NCBI GenBank assembly: GCA_011037195.1
Contig: JAAEAF010014546.1
Span: forward strand, 1 to 64,000
DNA from: Triatoma infestans
Taxonomy: Eukaryota; Arthropoda; Insecta; Hemiptera; Reduviidae
Reading direction: 5' to 3'
DNA length: 64,000 nucleotides
This document shows positions 22,568 through 35,088 of this stretch, one piece after another. The notes under the pieces were generated by a model. It made no database searches and was not told the DNA's origin. It saw only the letters and a program-made list of their open reading frames with translations. The position numbers and the translations under genes were made by a program. Numbering within the stretch: position 1 is the first letter of the stretch; each line of letters opens with the position of its first letter.

Positions 22568-23077
22568 TGTGATGGATGCCAGAAATATAAAACTATATTT
22601 AATTTCAAATAATCAAAATTATGAAGAAAATGTGACATTACCTTGGCAAAAAGGGTAACCCAGATAGAAGACCACCGCTGTCTTTTAGAGTTCACGCACC
22701 TTGTTAGCATTGTCTACCCCTTCTTCTTGGGAGTATTTGAACGAACAATTAGAAGACATTCCTTCAACACAGTCTGAACAGACATTCAAGCAGTACACTT
22801 ATTTTTCGCTTTCTTAGAATCAGTGTAAGTTTAAGTTATAACATAAGAGTTTATTCCAACTATTGCAGTAAATTAATAAGCATATTGCTGTGTTATTGAA
22901 TAGCATATAAATATCTTTAAAGAATATATTTAATTTAATCTACCAGTGGTTTCTTCATTATTCTTATTACTTCTCTCTCTTAAAACTTACATACACAAGC
23001 CCTTTACTAAACCGCTCGTGCTACACAAACTACTACCACAAACATACAACAACAACAGCGCACCAAAATACATTTCA
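22568..23077 (+). mobile_element. Solo LTR, family 1 (TGTGATGGATGC...), copy 1
   Basis: It starts TGTGATGGATGCC and ends AATACATTTCA, and is flanked by ACTT at 22564-22567 and 23078-23081. Three further copies in the window (43080-43562 minus, 57680-58173 plus, 58859-59200 minus) share blocks such as GAACGAACAATTAGAAGACA, TTTAAGTTATAACATAAGAG and AACCGCTCGTGCTAC. The 4-bp duplications and TG...CA ends make an LTR retrotransposon the best explanation. The clade cannot be told from the LTR alone. The ORF at 22946-23170 is not conserved. Confidence 0.88.
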
Positions 23078-23081
23078 ACTT

Positions 23082-25477
23082 ATACCTTTTTTCGGAAGAT
23101 TGTCCTCAAACAAACGGCTGTTGCCACGCTTTTATTACTTACTTTATATTTTTATATTTCATTTTTGTAATTTCTTTCAATAAAGTATTATTATTATTAT
23201 TATTATTTAACTCATCCTCAGCGAAACTGGTAGAGAGAGGCACCTCGCAGGCCGAGGACAAGGGAGGCACGGGATACATACCTGCACTTTATAATTTTTG
23301 CCCTGCAGAACTTCTCTAAATGCCCAACATGAGTTGCTGCCTGCAAGATAGCAATAAGTTTGTTCATTTATTTGCGCAAAAGCTCCCCAAATTCCAAGTG
23401 GGATGTTACACAAAATGATTTCCGGAATGCTACAAAGCGATTATAAATTTCATTTTCCACGTCTTTTTCAATTACCCTATTTGCGATAATAATTGCGAAT
23501 TCAATAACATCCATTCTGAATGTTTCATACTAACTGCAAACAATTGAATCATATAAACTAAGTCGACCTAGTTGTTTTTTCACCAAAAAAATTGCAGTTA
23601 AGGCTCTGCTGTTAATACAATTGTCGCTAATAGATGTCTCCAGCTCTTAACCTTTTTTTTTACTGCATGTTATTAGTTTTAAAAAAATGTGAAAATATAG
23701 AAGTAAGAACTAGGACACTTGGCAGAACAGTTTTTGGAAACAAATCTTCCCAGACGCGTTTTTTGTTCCATTTTCATCAGCTTTATGACTTCATACTGTT
23801 TCTGGTTTCAAACGAAAACCAGAATTTGTATTTAAATAGTTTGTTAACAAAAGGAATCCATTCTTTAAGCTGAAAATTCTCAATAATGGAAAGAAATGCA
23901 CCACTTAGGAAAATATAATCCCTGCTGCTGATGTTTTATTGTTATTATTTGAAGTCAGATTCTTAAGTTATTGAAATTACAAATGTATTGTTACTGCTTG
24001 GTATCTAAAAACATTTTCGTTTATACAAATTTGGAAACTTTAATCTTTTATAAAACTTTGCTATTTATATGGAATGAATGATGGTGTTGCTAGAAAAGCA
24101 AAAGATAAAAATTCCTTTCATGTTCTTTAATTGAGAGCAGAGTTACTTGGAAGGGGAAAAAAGTATTGCAAAGAGTGGAAGGCAACTGTTGTTGACAATT
24201 TCACCTTCAATTGTTCCTAACAAATGTTGAACCATTGAAACTCTTAGATTTCTTTCAGTAAATGGTCGCTCTTTGAGTATAATGGCGTTGGGCTAGTCCA
24301 CAACTCTCTTTTGCAGTGTGCCCTTGTTGTCCATCCTCTCCCGCCAACAGTACAATTCTAGAATGTGGCTCACTCACAATAGCTTCATACTGATGAATAG
24401 CCCACCAACGTCCTGCTCTTGCAGTCGGACATAACCAGCTTTCTCTCATTCCATTATAACATTTCTCTATGTCTGTTTGTTCCTCTTCATCTCACTACCT
24501 ACTGTGTTTCCAACATTCTACTGGGGCACCGAGGACGCACACTAACGATATGGTAGAATGTGAACTGTTAACTGCATCTCGGACATATACATGACTACCG
24601 ATGGTTTGGATGGTGAACATTATGAACAGCATTCTGTATATATATACATGAATATATATATATTGTTATGTTGTTGGTTACTAGAGGTTACGCCCTCCAT
24701 GTTAGCTGTGCCACTATTCAAATGTATTCATCCATCCGCTGCATTCGCTCTATCCGCCTTTCTACATCATATATGTGTGTATACAGTGATGTTCTGTTAC
24801 TACTCACTATTCCCTTGTTAGTACACAGTACACTTCCTCTATTACGCTCTCAGCCTATCTACTGACCTCCGTCTACCAATAATAACTCATACATCCGGAT
24901 GTGCTAATCCACCATCACTACATATCAAAGTGTTTTTTATGCTTATACTGGTGGTAGCACGTATTTCCAATAACTTCATATCTTTTCAAATCCTAGTTTT
25001 ATTATAATCGATCCCCGTCTAACTTTGAATAATTTAGAAAGGTTTTTCAATTCAAAGTATATTTCCACTTTCTGCATTCCGACATTGGTGGTATCCGATT
25101 TCACACATGGCTTTTCCCAAAAAAGCAAAGTAAAAGGAAAAGAATATGTGTGTTTTTTTTAATTGAAAAGTCAATCAAGAATACACCTACTTTTCAAAGT
25201 GATAATTTATGCTACACAAGATTATAATCCAATTAATGGAATATGTTTTATTCCTTTAAAATCCTCCGAGAGGAGTTTCTGCTCTCTTCACTTCCACGAA
25301 ATAAGTCATTATACAGACCCCCAACGAGTTATCTTAAATAATTCAGTTATATGCTCTACATTTTTCTATAAATTCATTCCCAGCGAATGCAGAATCTTAA
25401 ACTAAGTAAAAATACACAGTAAAATAGTGCAAGAAAAATTCATGAATAAAAAAGAACGAATATTTTTATTAATATTC
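23082..25477. other. Unassigned, with (ATT)n near 23190
   Basis: An (ATT)n run lies at about 23189-23207. 23215-23420, 24250-24560 and 24660-24910 are GC-richer but show no motif or paired LTR ends. No host exon could be supported. Confidence 0.4.
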
Positions 25478-26480
25478 AAAACTGAGGCTCATCGTGTAGT
25501 AGACACCATCGCCACTTCACTTGAACGCAAGGAGTTTTGCGCTGGAGTGTTCTTAGACATTTCACAGGCTTTCGATCGTGTATGGCACGAAGGTCTTTTA
25601 TTAAAACTCAAGCGAATTCTACCTAGCACTTATTACCTCATTCTCAAATCCTATCTTTCCGAACGCTTCTTCCAGATAATTGAACGCACTTCCGAATCCT
25701 CTATACATCCTATTCTTGCTGGAGTACCTCAAGGCAGTGTCTTAGCCCCACTACTTTATTCACTCTATACATCCGACTTACCTACAGTTCCCTCTACTTC
25801 TATATACACCTTTGCTGACGACACTGCAATTCTCTCCACACATAGTGATCCCACGCTCTCTGTCCGCTCTCTACGTTCACAGCTACATTCACTAGAACCT
25901 TGGCTGCAAAAATGGCGAATAAAAATTAATCCACATAAATCAAAATACATAGTCTTTACACTGAAACGGAAAACTCTTGCCCCTGTCTACTTACATAATT
26001 CTCCTATTCCTTCAGCCGACCATGTGCGGTACCTGGGACTATACCTCGACAAGAGACTCACCTGGAATCCTCATACACGACTTAAACGAATAGAATTAAA
26101 CAAAAGATATAAGCTTCTAGCCAGACTACTTGATCACCGGTCAAAACTAACACTTCATAAATAAAAGACGACTGTATCTATCCCTCCTAGCACCTATATG
26201 GACTTACGGACTTGAACTTTATGGTTCAGCTAAACGATCTAATAACAACCGATTAAAAACTCTTCAATCTAAAATCTTCCGCCGCATTGTAAACGCTCCA
26301 TTCTATGTCACTAACCTAAAGAAAGAGAAAACACATTATTCCACAAGAAATTTTGCGAAGTGTGTGGCTGCTCAATTACATTGAGTTGCTCAACAAACAC
26401 AGCATACCAATCATTACATGAACATCTTAACCATTGTTCGAGTCAAAGTTTAACATATATTAATAAAGATTACTAGAAAT
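25478..26480 (+). pseudogene. Jockey-clade LINE, 5'-truncated reverse transcriptase
   Basis: The frame at 25478-26164 contains RT motifs in order: AGVFLDISQAFDRVWHEG (motif A with Asp), ILAGVPQGSVLAPLLYSLY (motif B), YTFADDTAIL (catalytic ADD), WRIKINPHKSKYIVF and VRYLGLYLDKRLTWNPHT. A frameshift at about 26163 leads to LYLSLLAPIWTYGLELYGSA and FRRIVNAPFYVTNL; another frame then gives IPQEILRSVWLLNYIELLNK to about 26420. Residues before EAHRVVD are not RT-like, so the 5' truncation is near 25478, and the ATG at 25427 is not a true start. Closely similar to the fragment at 1-435. Intact RT domain on paper, but lacking endonuclease and ORF1. Confidence 0.9.
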
Positions 26481-26654
26481 AATCAAAACACAGTCTGTCA
26501 TTATTCGTAAAAAATACAAGTCATAAAAATAATATCTACAAGATGTAACTGTATCCACAAGATGTAAATCTCAAGTCTAAAAACAGAATACAATGGAATA
26601 TTAACAATGGATAATCAATAAAGAAAAGAACTAAAAACAAAATACAAAAAAATT

Positions 26655-27678
26655 AAAATAAATGAAATTTGACCAGGCTGTCGTTATTGACCATTTTATA
26701 AGTGGTTATGTAAAATACCAAGCGAATCGAGTATAATTTGCTCGGTAATGGTCAGAAGATGAATCTTGTCTATTCCGACCTGGTCGAAGAAATCGCTCGT
26801 AGTGGGTATTGCTCCCCTACTTCCGAACCATAAACCTCTTACGATATAGTTTCGATCACCGAACATTTCCCGGTATTTTTCTTGTAGGTGAGGAAGCATT
26901 TCTCATATATATGCCTTTTCTCTTCGTCGATTTGCACTCCCTGGTCGGGATCGTTCGTTTCGAATCGGATCGTTGGGTCGATTATCAAAGCATCTTTTTT
27001 CTCTTTAAATGCAACGATGTCGGCAAACCTGCTTGAACCATCCGTGTCGATGCAGTGAACTTCGGCGAAACAGATGTATCCTCTTTCAGTGAGAAGCTCG
27101 GCAATTTTTTTAACCCTATGGTGTCGATGGGTGACGAGGAGCATGTTCTGTGGACAGATTCCCAACACGTGAGCTGGGGTTTCTGACTCTCTGCCGCATT
27201 TACGACAGAGGGGTCCGACATCTCCGATCGCTTTTCCTCCGGCACCGGGAATTCCACGAAGAGGGGCATAATTCATATTTAATTTGAGGGCCCCAGTCCA
27301 CTCTGATCCAGAAAGAAGTTTTCTGTCGTAGATGAACTGATTGGTTTTCGGGTTATCCTTGAAGTGGAGAACGCCTACGCCTTGCCATCTGCATTTTGAC
27401 CAATCATCGAAACTCATCCCAAGTATTTAATTGTGGCACCATCTTCGATTGAAACTATTTGATCACCGTTCTCCAATGACAAAACGGATTTCACTAATGT
27501 GCCCTTCCTTAGAAATGGACGAACTTTTCTGTGGGTTTACTGAGAGACCAATTTCCCTCAATATTCTTTGGACTCTTTCAGCTGCTTTTATACTCGAAGT
27601 AGTTATGGCCTGGTCGTCTGCGAAGCCCGTTAAAAGAAGACTATCCTGTTTACTAGATAGGTTGTAGCCAATAAGATC
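26655..27678 (-). pseudogene. R2-type LINE fragment: end of RT plus restriction-like endonuclease
   Basis: Minus strand from 27678. First comes DLIGYNLSSKQDSLL, then LTGFADDQAITTSSIKAA with the catalytic FADD, and LREIGLSVNPQKSS. After two frameshifts (about 27445 and about 27415) the main frame (27417-26839) gives EWTGALKLNMNYAPLRGIPG, a CX2CX8HX4C zinc segment (CRKCGRESETPAHVLGIC), HRHHRVKKIAELL, and the restriction-like endonuclease residues: Glu in FAEVHC, Asp in RFADIVAF and Asp in IIDPTIRFE. A third shift at about 26890 leads to YIVRGLWFGSRGAIP and a C-terminus ending at 26696. This order (RT, CCHC, restriction-like endonuclease) defines the R2/NeSL/Hero group; which of these is unclear. 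5'-truncated and dead. Confidence 0.88.
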
Positions 27679-27683
27679 TCAAA

Positions 27684-27970
27684 ATTCTTTTTATAACTTA
27701 CTAGAACTTACTAAAACACGTTACAATAGATTTCACAAAACTTATCAACACACCCTAATCCATTAGCAGCTACTTGTCCTCAGCCACACTTCCTTCCAAT
27801 CCCCGAAAGCGACTGAGGCGTAGTTGGCCTCGCGATCACCTTGTTGACAATGGAGATCATCACTGGGTGATCACCACTCAAGCCTTCAAGCCATTTACCT
27901 CCCTTACCATATTTACTTATTGTACCATTATGTACAGTTGTAAATGACAAATAAAATGTTTAAAAAAAAA
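27684..27970 (+). pseudogene. Second Jockey-like LINE 3' end
   Basis: FYNLLELTKTRYNRFHKTYQ and then, in another frame, LPSNPRKRLRRSWPRDHLVD correspond to the last ~70 residues of Jockey ORF2 (HPN.LA ... RLKR..P.DL). It ends with AAATAAAATG and an A run at about 27961-27969. It duplicates the region already represented by NYIELLNK at about 26400, so it is a separate copy and not the continuation of the fragment at 25478. Confidence 0.65.
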
Positions 27971-28264
27971 TTGTTCAAAACATATAGGCATTGCGTTTCG
28001 ACGATATTTCGTCTGTTATAGATATATAAAAGGAATATTAAGTTTCTATACGTACAGTTTGATAGAATGGACTTTCTATTTTGAAGCAAAGAATTTTGGA
28101 ATTTGAGAATTGCGAACGTTGACGAAATGAGCCTTTCTTTGAACTTCATAAATTCACTCTAGTGCATCCAGTTCGAAAATTTGATCAGGTTGAAAACTAA
28201 ATGTTTCAATTGGTCTTTTGTTCGAGAATCTAGATCAGTTGTCGAAATTAATGGTTTTTCAATA

Positions 28265-29110
28265 CAAACTCTTTTATTACTTTCTATTAATGTTCAAAAT
28301 ATAGCCCACAGTGATTGACTTTTAAGGCACCATTCTGCCAGTTTTTGGATCCATCACTGATACCATTCCTTGGGTTTGGAATCAGAAACTCCTGCGCTCC
28401 AGTTTCAACTTGGTGAAGTTATTAAATTTTTTTCCGAAAGAAAGTGTGCCGCCAACAAATGGGAGTCGGTTGTATCTAAGTCCGGATTATAGGTGGTGTA
28501 AAAGAACTTCAATACCATCAAGTTCTTCAATTTTTTCTTTAGTTTGAAGGGAAATGTGTGTGACCAAGCGTTATTTTGCTGGAATATAACTTGTTTGCGA
28601 TTGCCCTAAGCTGGATAATTTTGGAGTTCAGTCTATAGTTTAAGAAAACGCACATCTACTTTTCCTCAAATTGCCCTGTTACACCACCTGGAAATGTCGT
28701 TTGATCGCGATACGTCCATGACCTTCTATCTCAGGATTTCGTCCGTAAATCTACTTGTCATCACGTCACTGTTCTTTTGTAGAAGTGCCTGTTAGATGGA
28801 TTTTTTAAAGAGAAGTTGGCAAGTATCCATTCTCCTGAAAGCTTATTGAGGTGTAAGTTCTTGCTGCACTATCCGACATCTCCTTTTTATGTATCCTATA
28901 GTATGGCGGCGTATTTAGACGCAGCCATCCCGCAGCATGTGCGGGAGTATTTGTGTTTAGATTTGATTCGTCACTGTTCCCTAAAGCTTCATCATCACAT
29001 TGATGGCGCTCTTAACCTGTCTTTCCTTTTAACGTCGTATCGCCACTATTAAATTTTCGAAACCAAAGCCGGGCAGTACGTTGATCGAGGACATATATCT
29101 CTTCTTTTAG
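28265..29110 (-). pseudogene. Heavily decayed mariner-family transposase
   Basis: Minus-strand frames show ARLWFRKFNSGDTTLKGKTG at about 29090-29030 (compare the helix-turn-helix WFQKFRVGDFDLEDKEGRG of the mariner at 41580), then a CDDEAL-like segment and, far downstream, LDTTDSHLL and WQNGALKVNHCGLYFEH at about 28335-28290, the normal C-terminus of mariner transposases (RW..C...NG.YFE). The middle is full of stops, so the catalytic residues cannot be located with confidence. No terminal repeats were found. Diverged from the younger mariner at 41389. Confidence 0.6.
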
Positions 29111-29249
29111 CTTGCACTACTTTTCTACTACTGACGTAAAATATATTAAATATGTATAATAAAATATATTACAAGAAGCAGTTGTGGTTTTCTAAAATAG
29201 CTCTCAAATGAACTGACTATTTGAAGGGGGACATAATAACTACAGAGAG

Positions 29250-32040
29250 TTTATTATTATTATTATTATTATAGTTCGGGTGCCTAATGGCGCGGGACCT
29301 AAGGCCTATGTGGCTCTTATCCCCCCGATACCCCCCGTAACCCCTTAATTAATATCCCCCGGTAACTTGCCGGTTAATCTGCAATATCCCAAGATATCCC
29401 TAAACTCCAATTCGCCCAGGCAATCCTGCGGGAGTGGTGTCCTCCCAAATATACGAAACCTAGTTCCAGCGAAACGGGGACACTGACATAAGTAGTGATA
29501 CACCGTTTCCCTAACTCCGTCATCACAGTTCTGACAAATGGGACTCCGCGTCCTCCCTATGTTAAACAAGTGACTGGAGGGTTCTCAAACCCGTCCTACT
29601 AAGAGACAGGAGATACTCCGAAATTCCCTGCTTGCTTGCCTTTATAAATCTTTTAGCTTGAAGGCACCCCTGCGTGTCTCCCCAGCGTTTCTCCAAAGTA
29701 CTCGTCTCCCAAAGTCTAATCTGTTTGTCGCGATACGTCTTTGTAACGGCCAGGGCTGGTTCAGGACCACAAAATGGTAATGATGGTCCCTCCCTGGCCA
29801 GCCGATCCGCCCTCTCATTGCCCTCTATACCCGCATGTCGGGGTATCCAATAGAGATGCACCTTACCCCTCCGAGCCAAAGCGTTATGCCTTCTCCTACA
29901 TTCTCCCACTAATTTCGAACTCCACCAAGGCTTACTCAAAGCCCTTAGTGCGGCTTGACTATCGGAGAAGATCCGCACTTCCTTAAACTCTCCTAGCCAC
30001 TCCCCCACAAGGTGGTAGCATTCAATGATGCCCACCACCTCAGACTGGAAAACAGTGGCCAAACTATCCAAGGCCACCGAACTCCCTCTATCCAACTCCT
30101 GAAACCATGCTCCCGCCCCCGACAGGCCAGTACCCTCCTGCCTAGAGCCATCTGAATAGCAGCGAATAATACCGCTGCCCGACTCCGTTGGCCTCGTGAG
30201 GTTATCATCCCCTATACTACCAATCGTAATCTCATAATCTCTCTCAAATCCCCATTTCTTGCTCGTCTCATCAAGCTTGGATAGCAGAAATCGGTTCACT
30301 CGCCAAATCTCGTCCTCGATCCTAGTGTGATCCCCACGAAAGGTTCTCACCCATTCTCCCTTGCACCTCATTCTGAGGTACCCTTTCATTGCCTCCCCCG
30401 TTACCACATACTGAAGAGGGGTTAGCCCCAACAGCATCTCCAGTGCCACCGTCGGTGTCGTTCTCATCACGCCAGTGATAGCCAAACAGGCCATGCGCTG
30501 CACTCCTAGCAATTTCGTACTGTTCCTTCCCACCAAGGTACCAGACCACCATGCCACTGCGGCATAGAGTATCCTTGGCTTCACCAACTTCTCATAAATC
30601 CAGTGGATGCCTCGGGGATTAACTCCCCAGGTCTTACCCGCTAATCTCCTACACTGCCAGAAAACCTTCTGTCCCTTCTCACATACCTACTCAATGTGAG
30701 CCCGCCAATTCAACGTACGTGTGAGCCCCCCAAGTATTTAACCTCTCTGCAAATTTGCACTTCCTTGCCGAAGAGCCTGGGTCTCCCAAGCCCTTCCAAT
30801 TTCATTTTCCTGGTAAAGAGAACTAAGGAACTTTTGTCCGGGTTGACGGACAAGCCATAGTTCCTACACCACTGCTCCACGTAAGATAACGCCGACTGCA
30901 TCAAGTCACTCACCACACTCAGATGCTTCCCTGTGATTAAGATTACCCCATCATCGGAATACATCTGCAGGTAAAATCCCCTACGGTTCATCTCCCAAAG
31001 TAGCTCATCAACGATGAGGCACCACAAGTGAGGTGACAAACTCCCACCTTGGGGAAAGCCCCTACTGGCTTTCACCCTTCTCTCTGCAGCTCCCAGACGA
31101 GAATAAACAATCCTCGAAGTCAGGAGGTTGACTATCCATCTAACCAGGTCCCATTCACACCCCTCTCCTCCAATAGCACTCTAATTCTATTGTGGGCCAC
31201 GCTGTCGAAACCCCCCTCAATATCGAAGAAGCATCCCAGCGCGTACTCTTTAGACTCCAACGTGTGTTCAATTCTCCCCACCAAATTGTGGAGCGCAGTC
31301 TCCGTTGATCTCCCCGCCAAATAGGCATGCTGGTTCCCGTGAAAGGTACTCTTTATGTCGCAGTCCTCCATTAAGAAAAGGTCGACCAACCTCTCTAAGC
31401 CCTTCAACATGAAGGACGCGAGGCTGATTGGCCTGTAAGCTTTAGGGTCGAGATAATCCAACTTCCCTGGTTTTGGAATGAACGCGACCCTACTGACCCT
31501 CCAAGCCCAAGGGATATAGCCCTGACTTAGGCTATCCCTCAGTATTCCTACCCATGTACATCCGAACATGTTCCATCTCTCCTGAATCAGCACCGGGTAC
31601 AAACCATCCATACCCGGCGACTTGAATTTACTAAAAGTAGCGAATACCCAACTCGCCCTCCTCAAAGTAACCACTCTACTTGCCAACTCCCTGCTCTGCA
31701 AATCCCCTCCCTGTGCGTCAGGTAAAGCACCCACGCACCCTCCAAGATACTCCACATTACCCGGTAAGTGTCTATCCAGCATCACCCGTAACACCTCATT
31801 GTGGTTATAGGTGATCTGTCCATCAGGCTTCCTAATACTACTGTCCAACGATAACTCCCCACTTTTACCTAAAAACCTAAAAACTCGATTTACCTCCTGT
31901 TCCCACTCCAGGTTTTCGCAGAAAGTCCTCCAAGAGACTCTCTTCGTTCTCCGGATCTCTCTTTTATACTCTCGCTTGGCCTGAGTAAACCTTTCCCAGT
32001 CTTCCTCCGCGTTACTAAAGACTTCCTCCGAGTCTAAAGT
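29250..32040 (-). pseudogene. LOA-like LINE, 5'-truncated: RT, RNase H, C-terminal zinc segment, (TAA)n tail
   Basis: Minus strand. From about 32030 the frame runs EEDWERFTQAKREYKREI and later FSKFKSPGMDGLYPVLIQ, FIPKPGKLDYLDPKAYRP, STETALHNLVGRIEHTLES and LGCFFDIEGGFDSVAH (motif A). After a frameshift near 31155: SRGFPQGGSLSPHLW (motif B), QMYSDDGVILITG (catalytic box YSDD), LSVNPDKSSLVLF. After a shift in a G run near 30725 and one stop: LNWRAHIE and LVKPRILYAAVAWW. RNase H follows (IIRCYSDGSRQEGTGLSGAG, TVFQSEVVGI, IFSDSQAALRAL, YWIPRHAGIEGNERADRLA), with all four catalytic acids visible. The end has CQNC...HYLCQC (29530-29460). The (TAA)n tail at 29250-29273 fits the I-group. Damage is limited to about three frameshifts and one stop. 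Confidence 0.9.
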
Positions 32041-32289
32041 TTACTATAATATCATGTTTGTTAACATCAGATGTATATGAACGGGTTTTAAAGTCCATGG
32101 ACTTTTTTAGCGAGAAAAACGGTCATCCCCCTCCCCCCGTTAAAATATCAGCCAATGCAATTACACATTTCTATTAGAGAATAAGGTTGAAAAGAAATTG
32201 GTAGAAAGATTGGTAAATCGAAAATCTAAAAACCCAACCTGATATATATTTCAACATAATATTTTAACAAAAAATATTAATTAAGTATT

Positions 32290-32670
32290 CTTACTTTCTC
32301 TTACTCCTAGTAAGAGGAAGTATTGTAATCGTGTTAAATTTTCGATATCGAGTTTTCACCTGAAATATCCGTTTTGAGGTTTATTTGTAACATTTCTCTG
32401 GGAGCATTCGTTTAAGTGCACTTTTGGAGGTGGGATGGGGTTATGTTTTTCTCTAAAATGCTATCTTAGTTGATTATACAATTCTACCATCCAAACAGAA
32501 ATTATTAGAAATAAATAGATGGCCAAAATTCCGATTTTCAAGAAAATTAGTAAACCGGAAGTGCGCTTTTACTGGACAGTTTTCGACGAATTTCATTAAA
32601 TTTGGTACACAAACTATAAAATTTGTCAATTATAATTTTGAGAACTGGAGTAAGAGAAAGTTGTGTGAGT
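32290..32670 (-). repeat. 300-bp-module repeat, internally deleted copy
   Basis: On the minus strand it runs from GAAACACTCACACAACTTTC (near 32670) through AAATTCGTCGAAAACTG, ATAGAATTGTATAATCAACT-like and the CTCCCAGAGAAAT block, then jumps to CCTCAAAACGGATATTTCAGG and the 3' end ATACTTCCTCTTACTAGGAG. Compared with 45240-46250 it lacks about 600 bp of middle modules. Confidence 0.75.
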
Positions 32671-33259
32671 GTTTCATTTATGAAAACTAATAAGATCATC
32701 TACACGCAGGGATTAGTCGTAAATTTTATAAAACTTGTAACAATTATCCGATTAGTAGCTTTATTAGTTTTAGCTTTATAGCTATTTTTATTTCTAGTCC
32801 GTTTTTATGTTTATTTTTCGTTATTTGCTGCGTGGTTGTTATTATTATTTCTATTATTATTGTATGAATAAATACAACAAAAACTAAGGAAGACAAACAA
32901 ACTGTATCCTTTCAACAAACTTTTCAGTTTGTTTAGTTTTGTGAAGTTGGTGAATCCAGTTAATCCGTCTACAATATTTTTATTATTATTATTATTATTA
33001 TTATATGTTGTTAAATTTCTATTAAAAAAAAAGTAGAAAAAAAAGAAATAAAGCGTAAAAAATTAATAGGTAATGGGGGATTGATCGATAGTAGAATTAG
33101 AGAGGATCTTTGCTGACATTCCATCCTTCATTGGTTTGTCTAAACATTATCTCCTCTCTCTCACTCTCTCGCTCTTTCTCTTCCCACAAAATCATTCCCA
33201 CTCACATATATATATATAAAGTCATATATATATACTCAATGCAGATAACTTGAATTAAA

Positions 33260-34005
33260 AAAGTCAAATACTTTAGACTTAACAAAAAAAAACTGTCGTG
33301 AAACACTCAGATTCTCTTACTTTTTTTACTTTCTCTAAATCATGTTCTTAAAATTGTAATTGACAAATTTTATGGATTTAGTGTACTAAATTTAATTAAA
33401 TTCGTCGAAAACTGAAAAAAAAAAACTGATCAGTAAACACTCTTCCGCTTTACCTAATTTTCTTGAAACTCGGAATTTTTGGCCATTTGTTTATTTCTAA
33501 TTATTATTATTTGGATGGTAGAATTGTATAATCAACTATAATAGCACTCTAGAGGAAAAATCTAACTCAACCTCTCCCCCCAAAGTGTCCTTAAATGAAT
33601 TTTCCTAGAGAAATATTTTCAGTAAAAGTTGTACATCATTGTATATTTAGTTAATATACGAAATTTGAAGAATATCATCGTGAAGAAAATCGTGATAAAG
33701 TGAAAAAAATCATTCAGTTAAGTGGTACTTCCGGTTGAGGAATTTTGACACATAATTTACAGATCCCTTAGTGATACCTAAACGAAATATCAAGTTTGAA
33801 GTTTCTGCGATTCTTCATTTTTGAGCTATGCTCTTCACATAAATACACACATTTCTAAAAAACACTATTTTTGGATTCAGGGGACCTCAAAACAGATATT
33901 TCCGGTGAAATCTCGATATCGAAAATTTGACACGATTGGAATACTGAGTAAGAAAAAGTAAAAAACTGGTGTGTAACACATGTACACATAACTTTCTCTT
34001 AGGGT
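33260..34005 (+). repeat. 300-bp-module repeat, plus-strand copy
   Basis: It contains the family blocks in order: GTGAAACACTC, AAATTCGTCGAAAACTGA, AATTGTATAATCAACTATAA, AAATGAATTTTCCTAGAGAA, GGTACTTCCGGTTGAGGAA, ATATCAAGTTTGAAGTTTC and CAAAACAGATATTTCCGGTG, ending GAGTAAGAAAAAGTAA. Immediately after, 33976-34005 repeats the family start (CTGGTGTGTAACACATGTAC, ACTTTCTCTTA), so the end of one copy abuts the start of another. Confidence 0.75.
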
Positions 34006-34875
34006 ACGTTTACATCTGACACTTCTATCCAGACACTTATGTCAAGTGTCGGACAGTAAGGTGTGTTCAGTGTTTACATTGTTACAGAAATTATGTGATA
34101 TTTGTAGCATGGATATGTGAACGACACCGTCCAAGTTTTCTGCCATGCAACAAACGTCTTTAAGAGTTTACAACCGCTACTTGTGGCCTATACATTTCTT
34201 ACATTGCATAAAAATCAGATTACTGTCATTTACTGTCAGACGGTCAGTATTTGACAAGTAAAGTGGTACTATTATCATTCACGTTCGGGTTTGCCCATGA
34301 AAGGGTGTTGTAAAACTATAAAAATCTTGCGTATTAAACATATATAAAAAAGTTTTTGAATATGTTTTTGGTTTAATAAAAAAATGGACGACAAAGATAC
34401 CTTCAAAAAAATTATATAAAATTTTGTGTTAATGAAGGATTAATGAGTTTGACAGAATTAGGATGTTTGCTGAAGTTTTTTAATTATAGATTTTAAAAAT
34501 GTTAATAATAAATTATAAACCTAATATATGTTTAATTTAAAGACAACAAACAACACTGAGATTACACCTTAATCATTAGGGATTAGATAAAATTTTTAGT
34601 GATTAAAAGTACAATTTTATTCAATGGCTTTAATGGAACAATTGCCATATTATTTCACTGTTGCAGACAAAAGTAATTTATATTATAGTTTATTTATCTC
34701 TTTAATTAAAAGATATAAAACAACAAATTTATAATGATAATCACAATAGAATATTACACTAACTGGTGTCAGATATAATGAATGTTAGACAAAGCAATGT
34801 GACCGGGGGGGGGGATATATATAGGGCACTTTTGGAGGAGGTATTATATTAGGAGGTATTATATAGGAGGTATAA

Positions 34876-35088
34876 CATATATTTACAATAGACCACAAAT
34901 ACCAACGCACAATAAATATGCACCGTTATCCGAAATTGAACCTGAAGAACCACAGATTAACTCAAACAAACAGGTGAAAATCCCACTAATTTTTATAATG
35001 AACACAGAAAATTATCAAGCTACTATTGAAGAAATTAAAAACAAAATCGGCACTTCTTTTGAAACCCAATTATGCAAAAACAAGCTGA

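Noticed and set aside
24591..24865. Overlapping plus-strand ORFs with cysteine- and serine-rich composition
   Set aside because: No motif, no conservation and a nearby TA-rich repeat; likely chance openness.
28816..29052. 78-residue plus-strand ORF as a host gene
   Set aside because: The opposite strand reads as decayed mariner transposase (WFRKFNSGD), which explains the sequence better.
31049..31324. 91-residue plus-strand ORF
   Set aside because: Antisense shadow of the LOA-like reverse transcriptase on the minus strand.
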